Shown: positions 46,531 through 58,539, numbered from the stretch's first letter. The stretch is DNA of 64,000 nucleotides from Oasisia sp. SBJ-2009 (GCA_964017155.1 OZ024864.1:30831334-30895333), one strand, 5' to 3'. A program made the numbers and translations. Notes: a model not told the origin generated them from the sequence alone.

Positions 46531-47002
46531 GGACCTTACTTCCTGTGGACGTATCTGTTTCAAGATGTGACGTATGAGAATCGTCGGGCTCGGTGACATC
46601 GTTGACGCCGTACGAAGATTCACACCAGTCTATTCGTGGTATGAATTACCGCGATACGCCCACGGTATGGTTTCCAGACCAGTTCATTTTTGTCAGTAGT
46701 GTTTTCATCCCCACCCACATGACGAGCGCGAGCGAATATGACAGATTAATAATAGCGCATTGATTGATTGGCTCTTGACTTGAATAATAAGATTGATCTG
46801 GCGGTGCATATCGTCGATACGGGCCTCGCCTGACTTGGGCTGTGAACACTCGTTGAAACAGCCACGACGAACTGCTGCAATCCGCACCTATTCACGACAG
46901 GCTTCTGCGTGTTTGCACATACATGAAGGTATCAGAGCAGTGTGGAATTGCAGCAGCGAAGGGAAACGATTGTTTGGGATTAATTAGGCGAAATATATAA
47001 TT
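46531..47002. other. No feature recognised
   Basis: Unique-looking DNA before the long CCCT tract. Confidence 0.5.
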
Positions 47003-48146
47003 CCCCTCCCTCCCTCCCTCCCTCCCTCCCTCCCTCCCTCCCTCCCTCCCTCCCTCCCTCCCTCCCTCCCTCCCTCCCTCCCTCCCTCCCTCCCTCCCTC
47101 CCTCCCTCCCTCCCTCCCTCCCTCCCTCCCTCCCTCCCTCCCTCCCTCCCTCCCTCCCTCCCTCCCTCCCTCCCTCCCTCCCTCCCTCCCTCCCTCCCTC
47201 CCTCCCTCCCTCCCTCCCTCCCTCCCTCCCTCCCTCCCTCCCTCCCTCCCTCCCTCCCTCCCTCCCTCCCTCCCTCCCTCCCTCCCTCCCTCCCTCCCTC
47301 CCTCCCTCCCTCCCTCCCTCCCTCCCTCCCTCCCTCCCTCCCTCCCTCCCTCCCTCCCTCCCTCCCTCCCTCCCTCCCTCCCTCCCTCCCTCCCTCCCTC
47401 CCTCCCTCCCTCCCTCCCTCCCTCCCTCCCTCCCTCCCTCCCTCCCTCCCTCCCTCCCTCCCTCCCTCCCTCGCTCCCTCCCTCCCTCCCTCCCTCCCTC
47501 CCTCCCCCTCTCGCTCTCGCTCCCTCCCTCCCTCGCTCCCTCCCTCCCTCCCTCGCTCCCTCCCTCCCTCCCTCCCTCCCTCCCTCCCTCCCTCCCTCCC
47601 TCCCTCCCTCCCTCGCTCCCTCCCTCCCTCCCTCCCTCGCTCCCTCCCTCCCTCCCTCCCTCGCTCCCTCCCTCCCTCCCTCCCTCCCTCCCTCCCTCCC
47701 TCCCTCCCTCCCTCCCTCCCTCCCCCTCTCGCTCTCGCTCCCTCCCTCCCTCGCTCGCTCCCTCCCTCCCTCGCTCCCTCCCTCCCTCCCTCCCTCCCTC
47801 CCTCCCTCCCTCCCTCCCTCCCTCCCTCGCTCCCTCCCTCCCTCCCTCCCTCCCTCCCTCCCTCCCTCGCTCCCTCCCTCCCTCCCTCCCTCGCTCCCTC
47901 CCTCCCTCCCTCCCTCGCTCCCTCCCTCCCTCCCTCCCTCCCTCCCTCGCTCCCTCCCTCCCTCCCTCCCTCCCTCCCTCCCTCCCTCGCTCCCTCCCTC
48001 CCTCGCTCCCTCCCTCCCTCCCTCCATCCCTCCATCCCTCGCTCCCTCCCTCCCTCGCTCCCTCCCTCCCTCCCTCCCTCCCTCCCTCGCTCCCTCCCTC
48101 CCTCGCTCCCTCCCTCCCTCCCTCCCTCCCTCCATCCCTCCATCCC
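47003..48146. repeat. 1.14-kb (CCCT)n tetranucleotide tract
   Basis: The first 465 bp are an uninterrupted CCCT run. The rest has CGCT and a few CATC interruptions. A distinctive block with CCCCCTCTCGCTCTCGCTCC occurs at 47,504 and again at 47,722, showing an internal duplication of about 218 bp. The minus strand is (GGGA)n, which encodes repetitive Gly-Arg-Glu frames of 380-420 codons in all phases; these are artefacts. Confidence 0.99.
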
Positions 48147-48855
48147 ACTCTCTCGCTCGTGTTTGTTTGAGCCCAACGTAACTACGTGTTATGTTGACAA
48201 TGTCAACATGTGTATTTATAGTTCACTGCGGTTAATTAGTTAAAAAAAAGTCCGCGAGAGGTCGACTGCTTCGGTATAAAATAGGACGATATCACACCGT
48301 GTGTCGGTGAATGATGAGTGACGCATGACATTGCATAATTACAATTAATTTAATGCGTTAATTGCAACGTATTCCTGTCAAAAATATATAATTTTATAAT
48401 AACATAAGTACGACGAGCTGGTTTGGTCATCTACCCAAGACACAACCATTGAGCAATGTTACACCAAGAGGTCAACAATGGATTAAAAAGATTTCCTGCA
48501 AATATAAATGATTTTGCCAATAATCAGGAACATGGTGAACAATGGGGCCTGAGGCTCACCATAGACCTTCAGTTTCACCCCCAAGACTCGCCCCAAACCC
48601 CCAAACCTCACAGTGACCCATGTGAACAGTAGGGGTAGAGGTTATTGGTAGACAAATGTCACAACAAAATTTGTAAGCATAATTGACATTTATTGCAAAC
48701 GTTCATTGAGGCATGGCGTCTCCAAAATGTAGAACCGGACACACATGTATGTTGTAAAATCTAAATGTAACATCTTACCGAAACACGATATACACTGACA
48801 CAACTTACCTAGCTAAAAGTGGCATTATATCCGCTTATAAGCTTATCAGCGCTGC
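48147..48855. other. No feature recognised
   Basis: Unique AT-rich DNA. No gene is supported. Confidence 0.5.
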
Positions 48856-48977
48856 GTGCGTGCGTGCGTGCGTGCGTGTGTGTGTGCGTGTATGTGTGTG
48901 TTATAATATATATGTATATATATGTATATATGTATATATATGTGTATATATATATATATATGTTATATACATATATA

Positions 48978-49024
<47 letters not shown>

Positions 49025-49085
49025 GTACAATTTTGTTGCATATGTATGTATGTATGTGCGTGCGGGCGTGCGGGCGTGCGTACAA
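48856..49085. repeat. (TGCG)/(TG)/(TATG)/(TA)n compound microsatellite
   Basis: TGCG and TG units, then TA-rich repeats to 49,022, then TATG and GCGTGCGG units. Confidence 0.95.
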
Positions 49086-49936
49086 GTGTAGATCTCGAAA
49101 AAGTAGGTACTTGTGACGTCACGCTTTCGACTACTATAGCACTGTAACCTATTTATGTGCAACTTAAATTGTGTTTCCCACTAATCATTGGTAAACTATT
49201 AGCATTTGATATGCCCTTAATTAATTGAATGCTGTAGTTGTTGTTTTTTATTAAATATTATTACCGAATTAATGTTAAACATATTTTGTTGTAGCTAAAC
49301 ATTTAAAAAGTCACTCGCTTCCAATTAACTCCCCTACATTATAATAATTTCAATACGAATACACTGTTGATTTATTTTAGGCATAGATCTGTATACCCAT
49401 GCAGCTTTCAGTCGTGAGATTCTTTACTAAGTTAGACAACAAACAACATATTTTGACAGCATCGTCATACTGAATATTGAAACAGTACATTGATAACTAA
49501 TTAATTGTGAGGATTATCCAACCGAGAACTGCTGTACAAAGTGTGCATTCACTTCGTGTTGACCAACGGGCGTACGTTCACTGTACATAATCATAATAAA
49601 TTAAACGCAAGGTGACGCCACTTTACCACATCATAGACTCATAACCACGCACGTGTACATAACATACACGTAATATAGTCACGTATACATGTCCAAACAG
49701 TTAACAAAATTTAACAAGGTTGCCATCAAGAGCTTTGCATTCCAGATGGCATGTGATATTTATTCTGATCAGCCCCATAACTTTGTTACCATTTGAATTG
49801 AAGCAATCCCAAATTGTTCTGAAAATTTCACGTTTAACCTTGAAACCCTTTTCCTTTGTGCATTCTCCCAAGCACAAACAATGCGCAGTTTAATAAAAAA
49901 AAGTCCTAGGCATGTACTGGAATGAACTGCATGACA

Positions 49937-49937
<1 letters not shown>
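49086..49937. other. No feature recognised
   Basis: AT-rich DNA upstream of the PPP2R2 promoter region. Confidence 0.5.

Positions 49938-50018
<81 letters not shown>
49938..50018. repeat. (TA)n microsatellite
   Basis: About 40 TA units, roughly 450 bp before the first PPP2R2 coding exon. Confidence 0.98.
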
Positions 50019-50022
<4 letters not shown>

Positions 50023-50219
50023 CAATCTATGTATAATAATAAATTATTTACTATACATATAATACATTTGACTGTAGGTCTATGTATTTTCGTTAACAAA
50101 TAATAACGACAAATGCTATTAAAATACCGTACGATTGTGTTTTCGCCGTCTACTAAACATAGACATTTTATTAAAATGTTCTAGTACCATAAATATTAGT
50201 GGCAAACGCTTTCTTCTAG

Positions 50220-50463
50220 GCACACCAACCGCAAAAGAATTTCGCGCGCGAAACCAGCAATCCCACAATGCCGCTGGCTGTCGATCTGACGTAAAACCCA
50301 ATTATCCTCCATTGTGCGCCATCTTGGATTTACCATTGAACCTATGTTGGCATCAGAATCTGATGCCATCATTACATGTAGCCTACCAAATTCGCGCAAA
50401 ACGAATTTGCGAATAGTGTAGGAGTACTTATTAAAGGTTTCAACGTGTTTATTCTGGATGGAC
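50220..50463 (+). promoter_or_regulatory. PPP2R2A: Likely PPP2R2 promoter and 5' UTR region
   Basis: Just upstream of the start codon. It is CpG-richer than the surroundings (TTTCGCGCGCGAAA near 50,240) and carries CGCCATCTTGG (50,317-50,327), the reverse complement of the YY1-type CCAAGATGGCG word common in animal promoters. No TATA box was seen. The start site is not defined. Confidence 0.45.
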
Positions 50464-50470
50464 ATGGCGG
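50464..50470 (+). CDS. PPP2R2A: PP2A regulatory subunit B55, coding exon 1
   Basis: B55 is the WD40-propeller subunit that targets the PP2A core enzyme to substrates such as mitotic CDK sites and tau. This exon holds ATG GCG plus one base before a strong donor G|GTAAGT. Joined to the next exon it gives MAGNGGEIQWCFSQVKG, matching the known MAG...IQWCFSQVKG start. A second ATG two codons earlier (50,458) is in frame and could be used. Animal invertebrates usually have one B55 gene, so the A suffix follows vertebrate naming. The six exons found give about 266 of about 450 residues. Confidence 0.85.
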
Positions 50471-50599
50471 GTAAGTGCCATATTTCGGCCCGACCAATTT
50501 CGGGTTCGCCCATAAATCCACGACGAGTTGCGGATGTATCGCCCGATTTACGGCAACTCTTTCGTGCTTGCACCCTAACAATGCGTGTTTTCTTTGTAG

Positions 50600-50668
50600 G
50601 CAATGGTGGGGAGATACAATGGTGCTTCTCTCAAGTAAAAGGAACCGTGGAAGAGGACGTAACAGAAG
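50600..50668 (+). CDS. PPP2R2A: PP2A B55 subunit, coding exon 2
   Basis: 69 bp, acceptor TTTGTAG, donor GAAG|GTTTGT, phase 1 at both ends. It encodes NGGEIQWCFSQVKGTVEEDV then TE, the N-terminal strand that precedes blade 1. Confidence 0.93.
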
Positions 50669-51587
50669 GTTTGTATTGATATTATTCACAGTGTGAAGAA
50701 TTTAGTAAGCTGACATGAGTCATATGACAGGTGTACCCTCGATTCCTGTATCGTATAATTGCACTACTAATAACTTAGCACACATTGCCAATACAGTGAA
50801 TGTAGTAGTAACATAGTTAAGCAAACGTAATTATACAGATACCGTTGTATCGACAAAATATTGCGGCTAAATCAGCGATGGGAGATGTTTCTTTTTTGTG
50901 TATTCATCCAGGATGTTGGAAGTGGATGGAACACGCCCGCCACCTCGTTTCTTTTCTAAACCAAACCACCTGTGGAGTTACACAGTTAATTTTTACACAC
51001 AAATGAGCGTAGTACAGAAAATCCTTTTAAAATTGAAATTTAAGTGCCATTTTTAATTCATGTAACAACAAACTGACAAGGAAGCAGTCATGTCTCGTGA
51101 CTGATGTAACAGTGGATGCTATCTTGTCTACACAAACATGTATTTACTGGCATAGGCCTTGGGTAGCTGCAATACTTGTTAGAAAAAATAACAGGTTTTA
51201 TGATGTGATTTTGAAAGGTTAAAAATAGGTCAGGCATTAAGAACTTGTCATTGGAGTTCCACTCTAAGAGTTGAGGCCTGCTTGAGTTGCTTTGAACATA
51301 CCTCGGGTACTGAGCTGTTATGTCAACAGATAACATTGAATTAGGGACCATCCATATCATGTACACGTTAATAGTTGATGTGCTAACTGGCAGTAGCTTG
51401 TCTAGATGCTAGTAATTCTACCAATTTTGTTTCCTAACCACAAAGTCAGATCTTGTGACATTGGTGTCGTGCGTTTTTATAAAGACGGTCAGTGAATGTT
51501 ATGTCTGTAATATTTGATCACCAGAAACATCACAATATGTTATTCTACATACTATGAATTCATTATAGAAACTTTTTTAAATTACAA

Positions 51588-51719
51588 CCTGTTTGACACT
51601 TGGTGTTGTGACTTATTTCCATGTCACAGTGCAAAGAAAAAAGCAGGCAGAGAGATGTGTGGGCTACGCGCTGAGTTGCTGCTCCATGCAATTGCCAGCC
51701 CCGTTACCTTCAGACAAAT
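51588..51719 (+). ncRNA. Candidate H/ACA snoRNA-like RNA, copy 1 (PPP2R2 intron 2)
   Basis: A 132-bp sense-strand copy of a six-member family. Hairpin 1 has a lower stem CCTGT with GCAGG and an upper stem CTTGGTGTTGTGAC with GTCACAGTGCAAAG around loop TTATTTCCAT. The hinge has AGAGAG (one off the H-box ANANNA). Hairpin 2 has GGGCT with AGCCC and AGTTGC with GCAATT. The tail ends CAGACAAAT, an ACA triplet three bases from the end. Size and layout fit H/ACA guides, which sit in host introns in sense. A short SINE is the alternative. Family membership is certain; the RNA class is inferred. Confidence 0.45.
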
Positions 51720-51998
51720 CTATAATGAAGTCCAAATAAGCATGTTGAATGTTTTGTTCTTGGTATTCTGTCTCGCAACTAAACTGGCTTAAGAGTTCAA
51801 TGCATAAGAGTTAATATGCATATGTCCAGCAACCAAATGTATGAATGGTAACATTTTTGTCCTGCATAAAGCCATGGGGGTCAACATTTGCAAACTAGCA
51901 TTTTGACTTGTCAGTGCTTCCCCATATATTATTGGTACTCAACTTGAAGCTTGGACCCATAAAGTATTCATACATGGATTACTATTTATTCCCCCCAG

Positions 51999-52108
51999 CT
52001 TCCCTTGATTTCTCTGGAAAGTATTCCATCTTGGACAACCATGCAGCAGAAGCGGCGGTTGCTTTGCATAATTTACATCACTTGGATGATATAATCAAAT
52101 CTATCTAG
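51999..52108 (+). CDS. Candidate alternative (stop-containing) PPP2R2 exon
   Basis: A polypyrimidine acceptor TTATTCCCCCCAG opens a protein-like frame. After exon 2 (phase 1) it would read ASLDFSGKYSILDNHAAEAA and on to HLDDIIKSI, then stop TAG at 52,106-52,108. The phase is exactly the one exon 2 needs and the first codon (G|CT, Ala) is the same as in exon 3. Use would truncate B55 after about 60 residues, acting as a poison or alternative terminal exon. It could also be a relic or chance. Confidence 0.3.
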
Positions 52109-52205
52109 ATATTCCTTTCTGCAAGATTTTCATGCATCTTTTGCTGCATAAGTATAATATCTAGGCCATTTGTCGGTGACAACGTATTGTTCCTTTTCCT
52201 CACAG

Positions 52206-52303
52206 CTGACATAATTTCCTGTGTTGAATACAACGATGACGGCGAACTGTTGGCGACGGGGGACAAAGGGGGACGTGTTGTCATATTTCAGCGTGACCAG
52301 TCG
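52206..52303 (+). CDS. PPP2R2A: PP2A B55 subunit, coding exon 3
   Basis: 98 bp encoding [20 protein letters not shown] then [38 protein letters not shown] is diagnostic of B55 and forms the first WD40 blade. Acceptor CTCACAG, donor TCG|GTAAGT. Enters in phase 1 and leaves in phase 0. Confidence 0.97.
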
Positions 52304-52723
52304 GTAAGTCTTGTACCGGATGGATATCCTTGTAGTCTATTGCCACTATTTTTCCGACCATTTAATTTCTACTTCATCATCGGCTAAATCTATCAGATTT
52401 CATGCATGGGCGGAGCAGACAGGATTTGCCACTGAAGCTGTGACATGCAGATCATGTCTATATGCCTTGGGGAATCACAGTGGAAACATTGCAGTGGTTG
52501 TTGTTGATGTCTGAAGCCCTTGATGTTTTATAGTCGGATGTGAAGTTAAGCTACTGCAAATCTGACCATTTAGCAGCTAAGTTCAGGTTAGCTTTTTTGG
52601 TTGTGCCATCCGCCCATCTTGAGAAGATACTGTAGGACATGATTGTAGGTTGTCCACATTGCGAGTAGTGTTCACCCGTATTCAAAGTCATAACGGACAT
52701 TATAAATTTATGATATCAAATTT

Positions 52724-53068
52724 ATGTTTTTAACGTTATTTTGTAGTTGTTTAATGAGACTTGTGCACATTAATATTACATGCAATATTTTGGGATGTAG
52801 AAGCAAATATTTGAATGCACAAAACCGTTCAGCTGCTTGTGTGATTCAGCAGATGGGTCATTATGCTGGAATCACCAGAAATTACCAGTTTTCTAATTGG
52901 GATGGTTTTTGCACTGTTCTCCAGGCTAATTTGCCTTGCCACGCTTCCCATAGGGGAACAGCCAGGGGCAGGGGTAAACAGCTCTGGCTTGAGAGGATGC
53001 TCAATGCTGTTAAAGGGCTAGATAGGGAAGTTTGTCATGCTGCTGATTTTACACCTGACTTTGTCTGA
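52724..53068 (+). other. Unassigned open frame in PPP2R2 intron 3
   Basis: An open frame of 114 codons ending just before exon 4, with a protein-like second half (NRSAACVIQQMGHYAGITRN, GKQLWLERMLNAVKGLDREV). I do not recognise it. It may be a fragment of a mobile element. There is no clear start context. Confidence 0.2.
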
Positions 53069-53079
53069 TATGGTTGCAG

Positions 53080-53248
53080 GGCAAATCAAACTTGCATCAC
53101 TGTCGTGGGGAATACAACGTCTACAGCACCTTCCAGAGTCACGAACCCGAGTTTGACTACCTCAAAAGCTTAGAAATAGAGGAAAAGATAAACAAAATTA
53201 GGTGGTTGAAACGTGCGAATCCAGCACATTTCTTATTATCAACAAATG
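53080..53248 (+). CDS. PPP2R2A: PP2A B55 subunit, coding exon 4
   Basis: 169 bp encoding [20 protein letters not shown] then [20 protein letters not shown] and [16 protein letters not shown]. The block [20 protein letters not shown] is nearly invariant in B55. Acceptor GGTTGCAG, donor AATG|GTAAGC. Phase 0 in, phase 1 out. Confidence 0.98.
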
Positions 53249-53320
53249 GTAAGCAAAAAAGATTGTATGTAAATGTTTCTGATTGTTGCTCAAGGTTGCC
53301 TTTTTACATGAGCTGACCAG

Positions 53321-53385
53321 TAGCATTCACATACAGTTAGGTCAGCTGGCTCCTAGCCAGTTGACCTAACTGTACGTGAATGCTA
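53321..53385. other. 31-bp near-perfect hairpin in PPP2R2 intron 4
   Basis: The arms TAGCATTCACATACAGTTAG-GTCAGCTGGCT and their inverse pair over 31 bp, with one A-C mismatch and one G-U wobble, across a 3-base loop CCT. Such a tight hairpin could be a tiny MITE or a recent inverted duplication. The loop is too short for a typical microRNA precursor. Confidence 0.9.
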
Positions 53386-54072
53386 TCTGACCTAAATTTG
53401 TTGTGATAAATTGATAGAGTGTTGCAAGAATCATCCATGGAAACAGTAACTGGTGTGTTTACATGGCCAGTGTAAGCAAGGCCAGTCTTTGGAGCAGTTG
53501 GTACTGATTCTGCAACAGTTGTCTGATTTTGAAACCGACATTATAGAACCATGTTTTACTAGTGTTGTTCTGATTGATCAGTTTCATAAACATTTGATCG
53601 GTTCATGTCTTCAGTCAATTAATACTTTTACTCTGAAATTAATTTAACATTGTATCCATCAGAAATTGCAATATGTAGACCATATGGGACTCGTATTAAA
53701 CCATCAAATGTTTCAGAAAGAAAACAGCTGTCTAGCATTTTTCTGTCCGTGACAATCTTGCTCATATATCATGCTAGTCATGGTGTCATATCCACAAATT
53801 TGGACACAGTTTTATCTGATGCTAATCAATGGCTAGTGAGTAAGAAAGTTAAACAAATTGTCATACTGCTTTCAAAATCAATGTTGACTTACATAATTCT
53901 AAATGTGTAAAACAATGTTGTTATTCATGCAACATTTATTGACACATGTTATTCCAAAGATACAGCAGAAAATCAAACTAATGCTTTCAGTTATAATTCC
54001 ATTCCTGATGAACCTACCAATTTAGTACGCGTAAAAGTACAGACGCTGCCTGACATTGCCTGTTTGTTCCAG

Positions 54073-54363
54073 ACAAGACGGTGAAGTTGTGGAAGGTATC
54101 GGAGCGGGACCGTCGACCCGAAGGCTACAACCTGAAGGATGACAGTGGCCTGATGCGGGACCCAACGTCAATAACAACATTACGTGTGCCTGTCTTTAAG
54201 CCAATGGAACTGATGGTAGAGGCTAGTCCTCGGCGTGTCTTTGCCAATGCGCACACGTACCACATAAACTCTATATCTGTGAATAGCGACCAAGAGACGT
54301 ATATGTCGGCGGACGACCTTCGGATTAACCTGTGGCACTTGGAGATCACAGACCAGAGCTTCA
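54073..54363 (+). CDS. PPP2R2A: PP2A B55 subunit, coding exon 5
   Basis: 291 bp, the longest exon: [60 protein letters not shown] and [45 protein letters not shown] is diagnostic of B55 and covers WD40 blades 2-3. Acceptor TTGTTCCAG, donor TTCA|GTATCC (weaker than the other donors). Phase 1 at both ends. The ASPRR segment lies on the face used for substrate and scaffold contacts in the family. Confidence 0.98.
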
Positions 54364-57274
54364 GTATCCTTTTTAAGGTGGTTGTGTCATCTTGCGTAAT
54401 ATTGTGAAAAGTTGGGGTAAAGTTTCGGCAGTTTCGTGTTCAGCAGGGCTTTATGCAGGATAAATTAATGCTAGTCACACATGTTTTGGTGGACACATGG
54501 ATGCTCACTGTTAAGCCAGTTTACAAAATTTCACAGGTATCTGATGACCTGAAATGGACTACAAAAACACGTGACATCATTTACACTCACCTTCAAGGCA
54601 TAACTAATAATATCTATGGTTTCAGAAGACCTTTTTTGCTCCTTTTTTACCCCGACCCATCCACCCATATATCTACCCGTCCACAGTAGTTTTACCCATC
54701 CAAATGACGGGTGGACGGGTCTCTGCATAAAGCTATGGACTGATCAGTTTATCATTTTATTGTGGCACTTTGGATGCTGTCAGCAATCTTCATGAGATGG
54801 CTACTGTGAGTTAGCAACACTTCATCTTAGGGATCCTCCAGTCTGTGCCGCTCTTACTACCTAGCAGTAGCTATATATCAAAGATTGCTGATAACAATTG
54901 AAATTTGAAACATCGCTGTTTGAAACATCACAGTTGTAAATGATATGTTCCCATCTGGAAAGACGGTTTCTGTCAGTGGTTGTGTCCCTTGTATTAGCTA
55001 TTTCTGTATGTGGTGGTCATTTTGTTGTGTACACAGATTGATGTGTTCTTTTTTTGGCCTGTTGTATAACCACTTGAATTATCTGTGTGTGTCCTGTTCA
55101 CAAGAAATGTTCGCAGTGTGCTGCAGTATTATCACTACCAAGCATCCGGGTCAGAGCTGTTATTATCCTCTGTCTAACCTTTGCTCGTACATAATTGAGG
55201 TTCTTGCCATCGCAGGCATCTACAGCATATCAAGTAACCTAGTTATGTGCAGGAAAATTAATGCTTGCATTTACGGTCAGGCAGGAAACTGAGATTGGCT
55301 TCTTTCACCTTTAGGAAATGAGAGATCCAGTTCGTCCGGTCCAAAAACATTTCTATATTGCCATCATGACTAGCTCTATGACCTTCAAAGTATTTTTGGA
55401 ACTAAGACGCCTATGTTGTCCTTGTCATGCAAACATGTGCAAAAGTGAATCTTGACGGATGACACATGGATTGTGATGTCGTGATGTCTTGACCAGATTG
55501 AAAACAATCTTTAATGTTTCTCACCAAAAAGTACTCCGTCCTTCTTGTTGTAGCATGCAGTTCATATCTGAAATATTCCAATTTGTGTGTTTGTGGGTAG
55601 ATCAAAGTGCGTCCCCTGCAGGAACACCTTGCTCCTTCCATTGATTCACAACTGGGGATAGGGATTAACATTTTATGCTACCAACCTCTTGGGGTACCTT
55701 TTCAACATCCGTGATTGTACTAGCCTTGATTGGGTTCAGCATATTCTTGTAGATTACACATTGAGTTAGGATTCTATTCGAGTCTGATCGTATCATTGTT
55801 TATGTCACAGACTAATGCAGGATAATATTTTTGCCAGTCATGTCAGGGTATTGCTGATTCCATTTGTTGTTGGTATTCGTATCACAAAAATCTTGTCCTT
55901 TAAGCATGCACTGGTGGCATCTAAAAAATTCATACCCTCCTGTTTGAATCAATCCCCATCCAAAAGTTGGGGTGATGGGAGACTCAGGGTTTTGTACTGC
56001 ACATGTTACTTGTAGATATGTAGAAATTTGGAACGGAATTATTCTTTCTTTTGGCAAATGGCCAATGACATAGTGACAAACTACGGGTTTTTGATTGATC
56101 TACACAGTTACTGCTTTGGTACCAGACACTCCTATGTGCTTGTTTTTTTACTTGCTCCCACATTGACACACATTTTGTTTGACACACTGCATTCATGTAG
56201 ACGTTACCGTCTGATGGGAGTGCAGAGGAGTGAGACCAGCAGTGCTTGTAGTCTGGGTGTCTGGTCGGCTGAATGCTTGGAATTCCGGTCTATATACACA
56301 GCTGCTAGCCGAGGCAGCTGGTTATTGTGTGGAGAAGTAACCATAGACACAGTGACTTATAAATACAACTGTCTGACCTGTGGCCTATGGTCGCACACAA
56401 CTGAGCACATTAATTTTTGAGAGCCCCCGTCTGGCTGAAGGGAAACGCCTGTGCAGCTATGCATAGATAACTTCACTATTGTCCAGCCCATCTAATTTCT
56501 TTGGTAATTACGGTTTTGCTGTAATTTGTCAGTTACAATATTTTATAGCATACCCTGCTGCATATGTTTCATAATTTGCATGTTTTGTTATGTAACTAAT
56601 ATAAGGTTATAAAGGCAGTTGGGTTGACCACAAAATAAAATCTTCAGAATTATAACGAACTAGTTTACCATGATTGTTATTTGTGTGTAGTCATAATCAA
56701 AATCGCATATGCTTCATGACCTAGGTTGTGGTGTTTATTGACCCATAAATATAATGCGTGACACACATGTTCCAAACATTTCCCAGTCAACAATGCTAAA
56801 CTTTTGTAATTACTATGGTAGTGTGATGGTCTAAAATAATGTTGCATGTTTGCCTAGACTCCCAGGACATACATGGCGGCCTGTGAGGGGTATTTGGTCC
56901 CCTGTGACTCCCCTCGGTTTGTAGACCCCTGGTGTAATGAATCTTAAATATGCTATGTCCAGAGCATTGTTGGATCTGAAACAAAAAATTATCAGTTCCC
57001 CAATAAAACTTGTGCCTGAGATATGTAAGTTGCTAATATTTTTAGATGCCTCCTTGATTAAGATATTAAAAAAGGCAATATTTGTAAATATAAATAGTGG
57101 TTATACCTGTTTGCTATATGTGGTCGTAAAAGAAGATATCGACAGATGCCTGCTTTCAGAAAGTTTCCACCACTATGATTTGATAATTTTGCCAATAGTT
57201 TGGCTGGAATCTCGCAGTTATAGTCTGCACTGCACAGTTGTCTTGTTGCTGTTTGCCTCCTTCACCTGTCTCAG
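54364..57274 (+). other. PPP2R2 intron 5
   Basis: A 2.9-kb AT-rich intron. GACGGGTGGACGGGTC near 54,703 faces CCCGTCCAC/GACCCATCCACCC at 54,640-54,685, forming hairpins. Short frames (54,945-55,292 and 56,028-56,420) do not look convincingly coding. Confidence 0.7.
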
Positions 57275-57439
57275 ATATAGTTGACATCAAACCAGCCAAC
57301 ATGGAGGAGTTGACGGAAGTGATCACAGCGGCAGAGTTCCACCCATCCGAGTGCAGTCTCTTTGTGTATAGCAGTAGTAAAGGCACGGTTAGGTTATGTG
57401 ACATGCGCTCTCAAGCACTCTGTGACAAACATGCAAAAA
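57275..57439 (+). CDS. PPP2R2A: PP2A B55 subunit, coding exon 6 (last in window)
   Basis: 165 bp encoding (N)[38 protein letters not shown] and [39 protein letters not shown] is diagnostic. Acceptor CTGTCTCAG, donor AAAA|GTAAGT, phase 1. The next expected segment (FEEPEDP...SFFSEIISS) is not found up to 64,000, so the following intron is at least 6.5 kb and the gene is cut by the window. Confidence 0.98.
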
Positions 57440-58407
57440 GTAAGTATCGTTTTTATATGTAATAATGTACGTCACGTGACTCAGGTCCGCTTAGGTGTAC
57501 GTGTCACTAACTCACTATTTTATGTCTGGTAGCTGATGGGATTATGCAAATGAACGGGATAACATGTTTGAATGGAAGTGTGTTATTTCAGCTGATTGTC
57601 AGTTGTGGCAATTTTTTTTTATTCAGATAAGTGTTTTGATTGAATTGTGTGTGTGGAAATAATTGTTCAGATTTTCATTTGAACCCAATGACACCAGTTT
57701 TCGTTTCTGCTACTCACCCAGTTGGTCATCATTTCTCTGAATTTACTCAAATTCTTACATCCTTCACATCTTCATTGTGGTCTGTTGTATTCAGCATTAT
57801 TTTGTTGTCTTACATAAGACTGCACCTTTGTCTTCTTACAAGGATTTACAAGGATTTGTCCAAGTAATATGGCTTATTAACCAGTTCGGTATATTGTGAA
57901 AGCCAATTTTTTTTCTATTTCGCCAGCTTTTTCTATTTAGTTGTGATGGTATTCCAATAAACGTAGATAAAACTGGTAAATATATTTATCCGAACTGATT
58001 GACACACAGTTGTATGGATGATTGTGTCAGTACGGATTAGCACAGAGCCACAGACTGAGACATGTGGCTTAGACATTGAGTAGTTTTGTGATACAATTGT
58101 CAGTCCTTAACCTACAGACAAATGAGACAATACATAGAACATGTGTTCACTGTCCAGGCACCACGATCTCATTTCAAGCCAACATAACCTCGGCACGAAG
58201 CATTCAGAGCTATCTTACTTTGATAATCCATTGGCAGCATAAATTCCTTATGACATTTTCGGCTCCATTTACTTGCGGCTCGTGCTATTTATTATGAGCC
58301 TCGGTACTTTTAGCATGCGACCTTTTGGATTCTCGAGAACTGGGTATATTGTAAGCGTATTGATGAAGTCGTGCTGTTGCTGCGGTGTCGTCTAATAACT
58401 GGTCAGT

Positions 58408-58539
58408 CCTGTTTGACACTTGGAGTCACGACTCATTTCCATGTCGTACTCCAAAGATAACAACAGGCAGAGAAATGTGTGGGCTACGCGCTGAGTTGCT
58501 GTACCATGCATCTGTCAGCCCCGTTACCTTCAGACATCC
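58408..58539 (+). ncRNA. Candidate H/ACA snoRNA-like RNA, copy 2
   Basis: The most diverged copy in hairpin 1. The upper stem is CTTGGAGTCACGAC with GTCGTACTCCAAAG, so GGAGT pairs ACTCC and ACGAC pairs GTCGT. Both sides changed relative to copy 1. The lower stem is CCTGTT with AACAGG, the H-box AGAGAA matches exactly, and the tail is CAGACATCC. Same strand as the host gene. Confidence 0.45.

Noticed and set aside
46892..48176. Open frames of 380-420 codons encoding Gly-Arg-Glu repeats
   Set aside because: They arise in all three minus-strand phases from the (GGGA)n microsatellite. No start context, no splice sites and no non-repeat protein part.
53321..53385. microRNA precursor
   Set aside because: The stem is long and near-perfect but the loop is only 3 bases and no extended flanking stem was found, unlike typical animal precursors.
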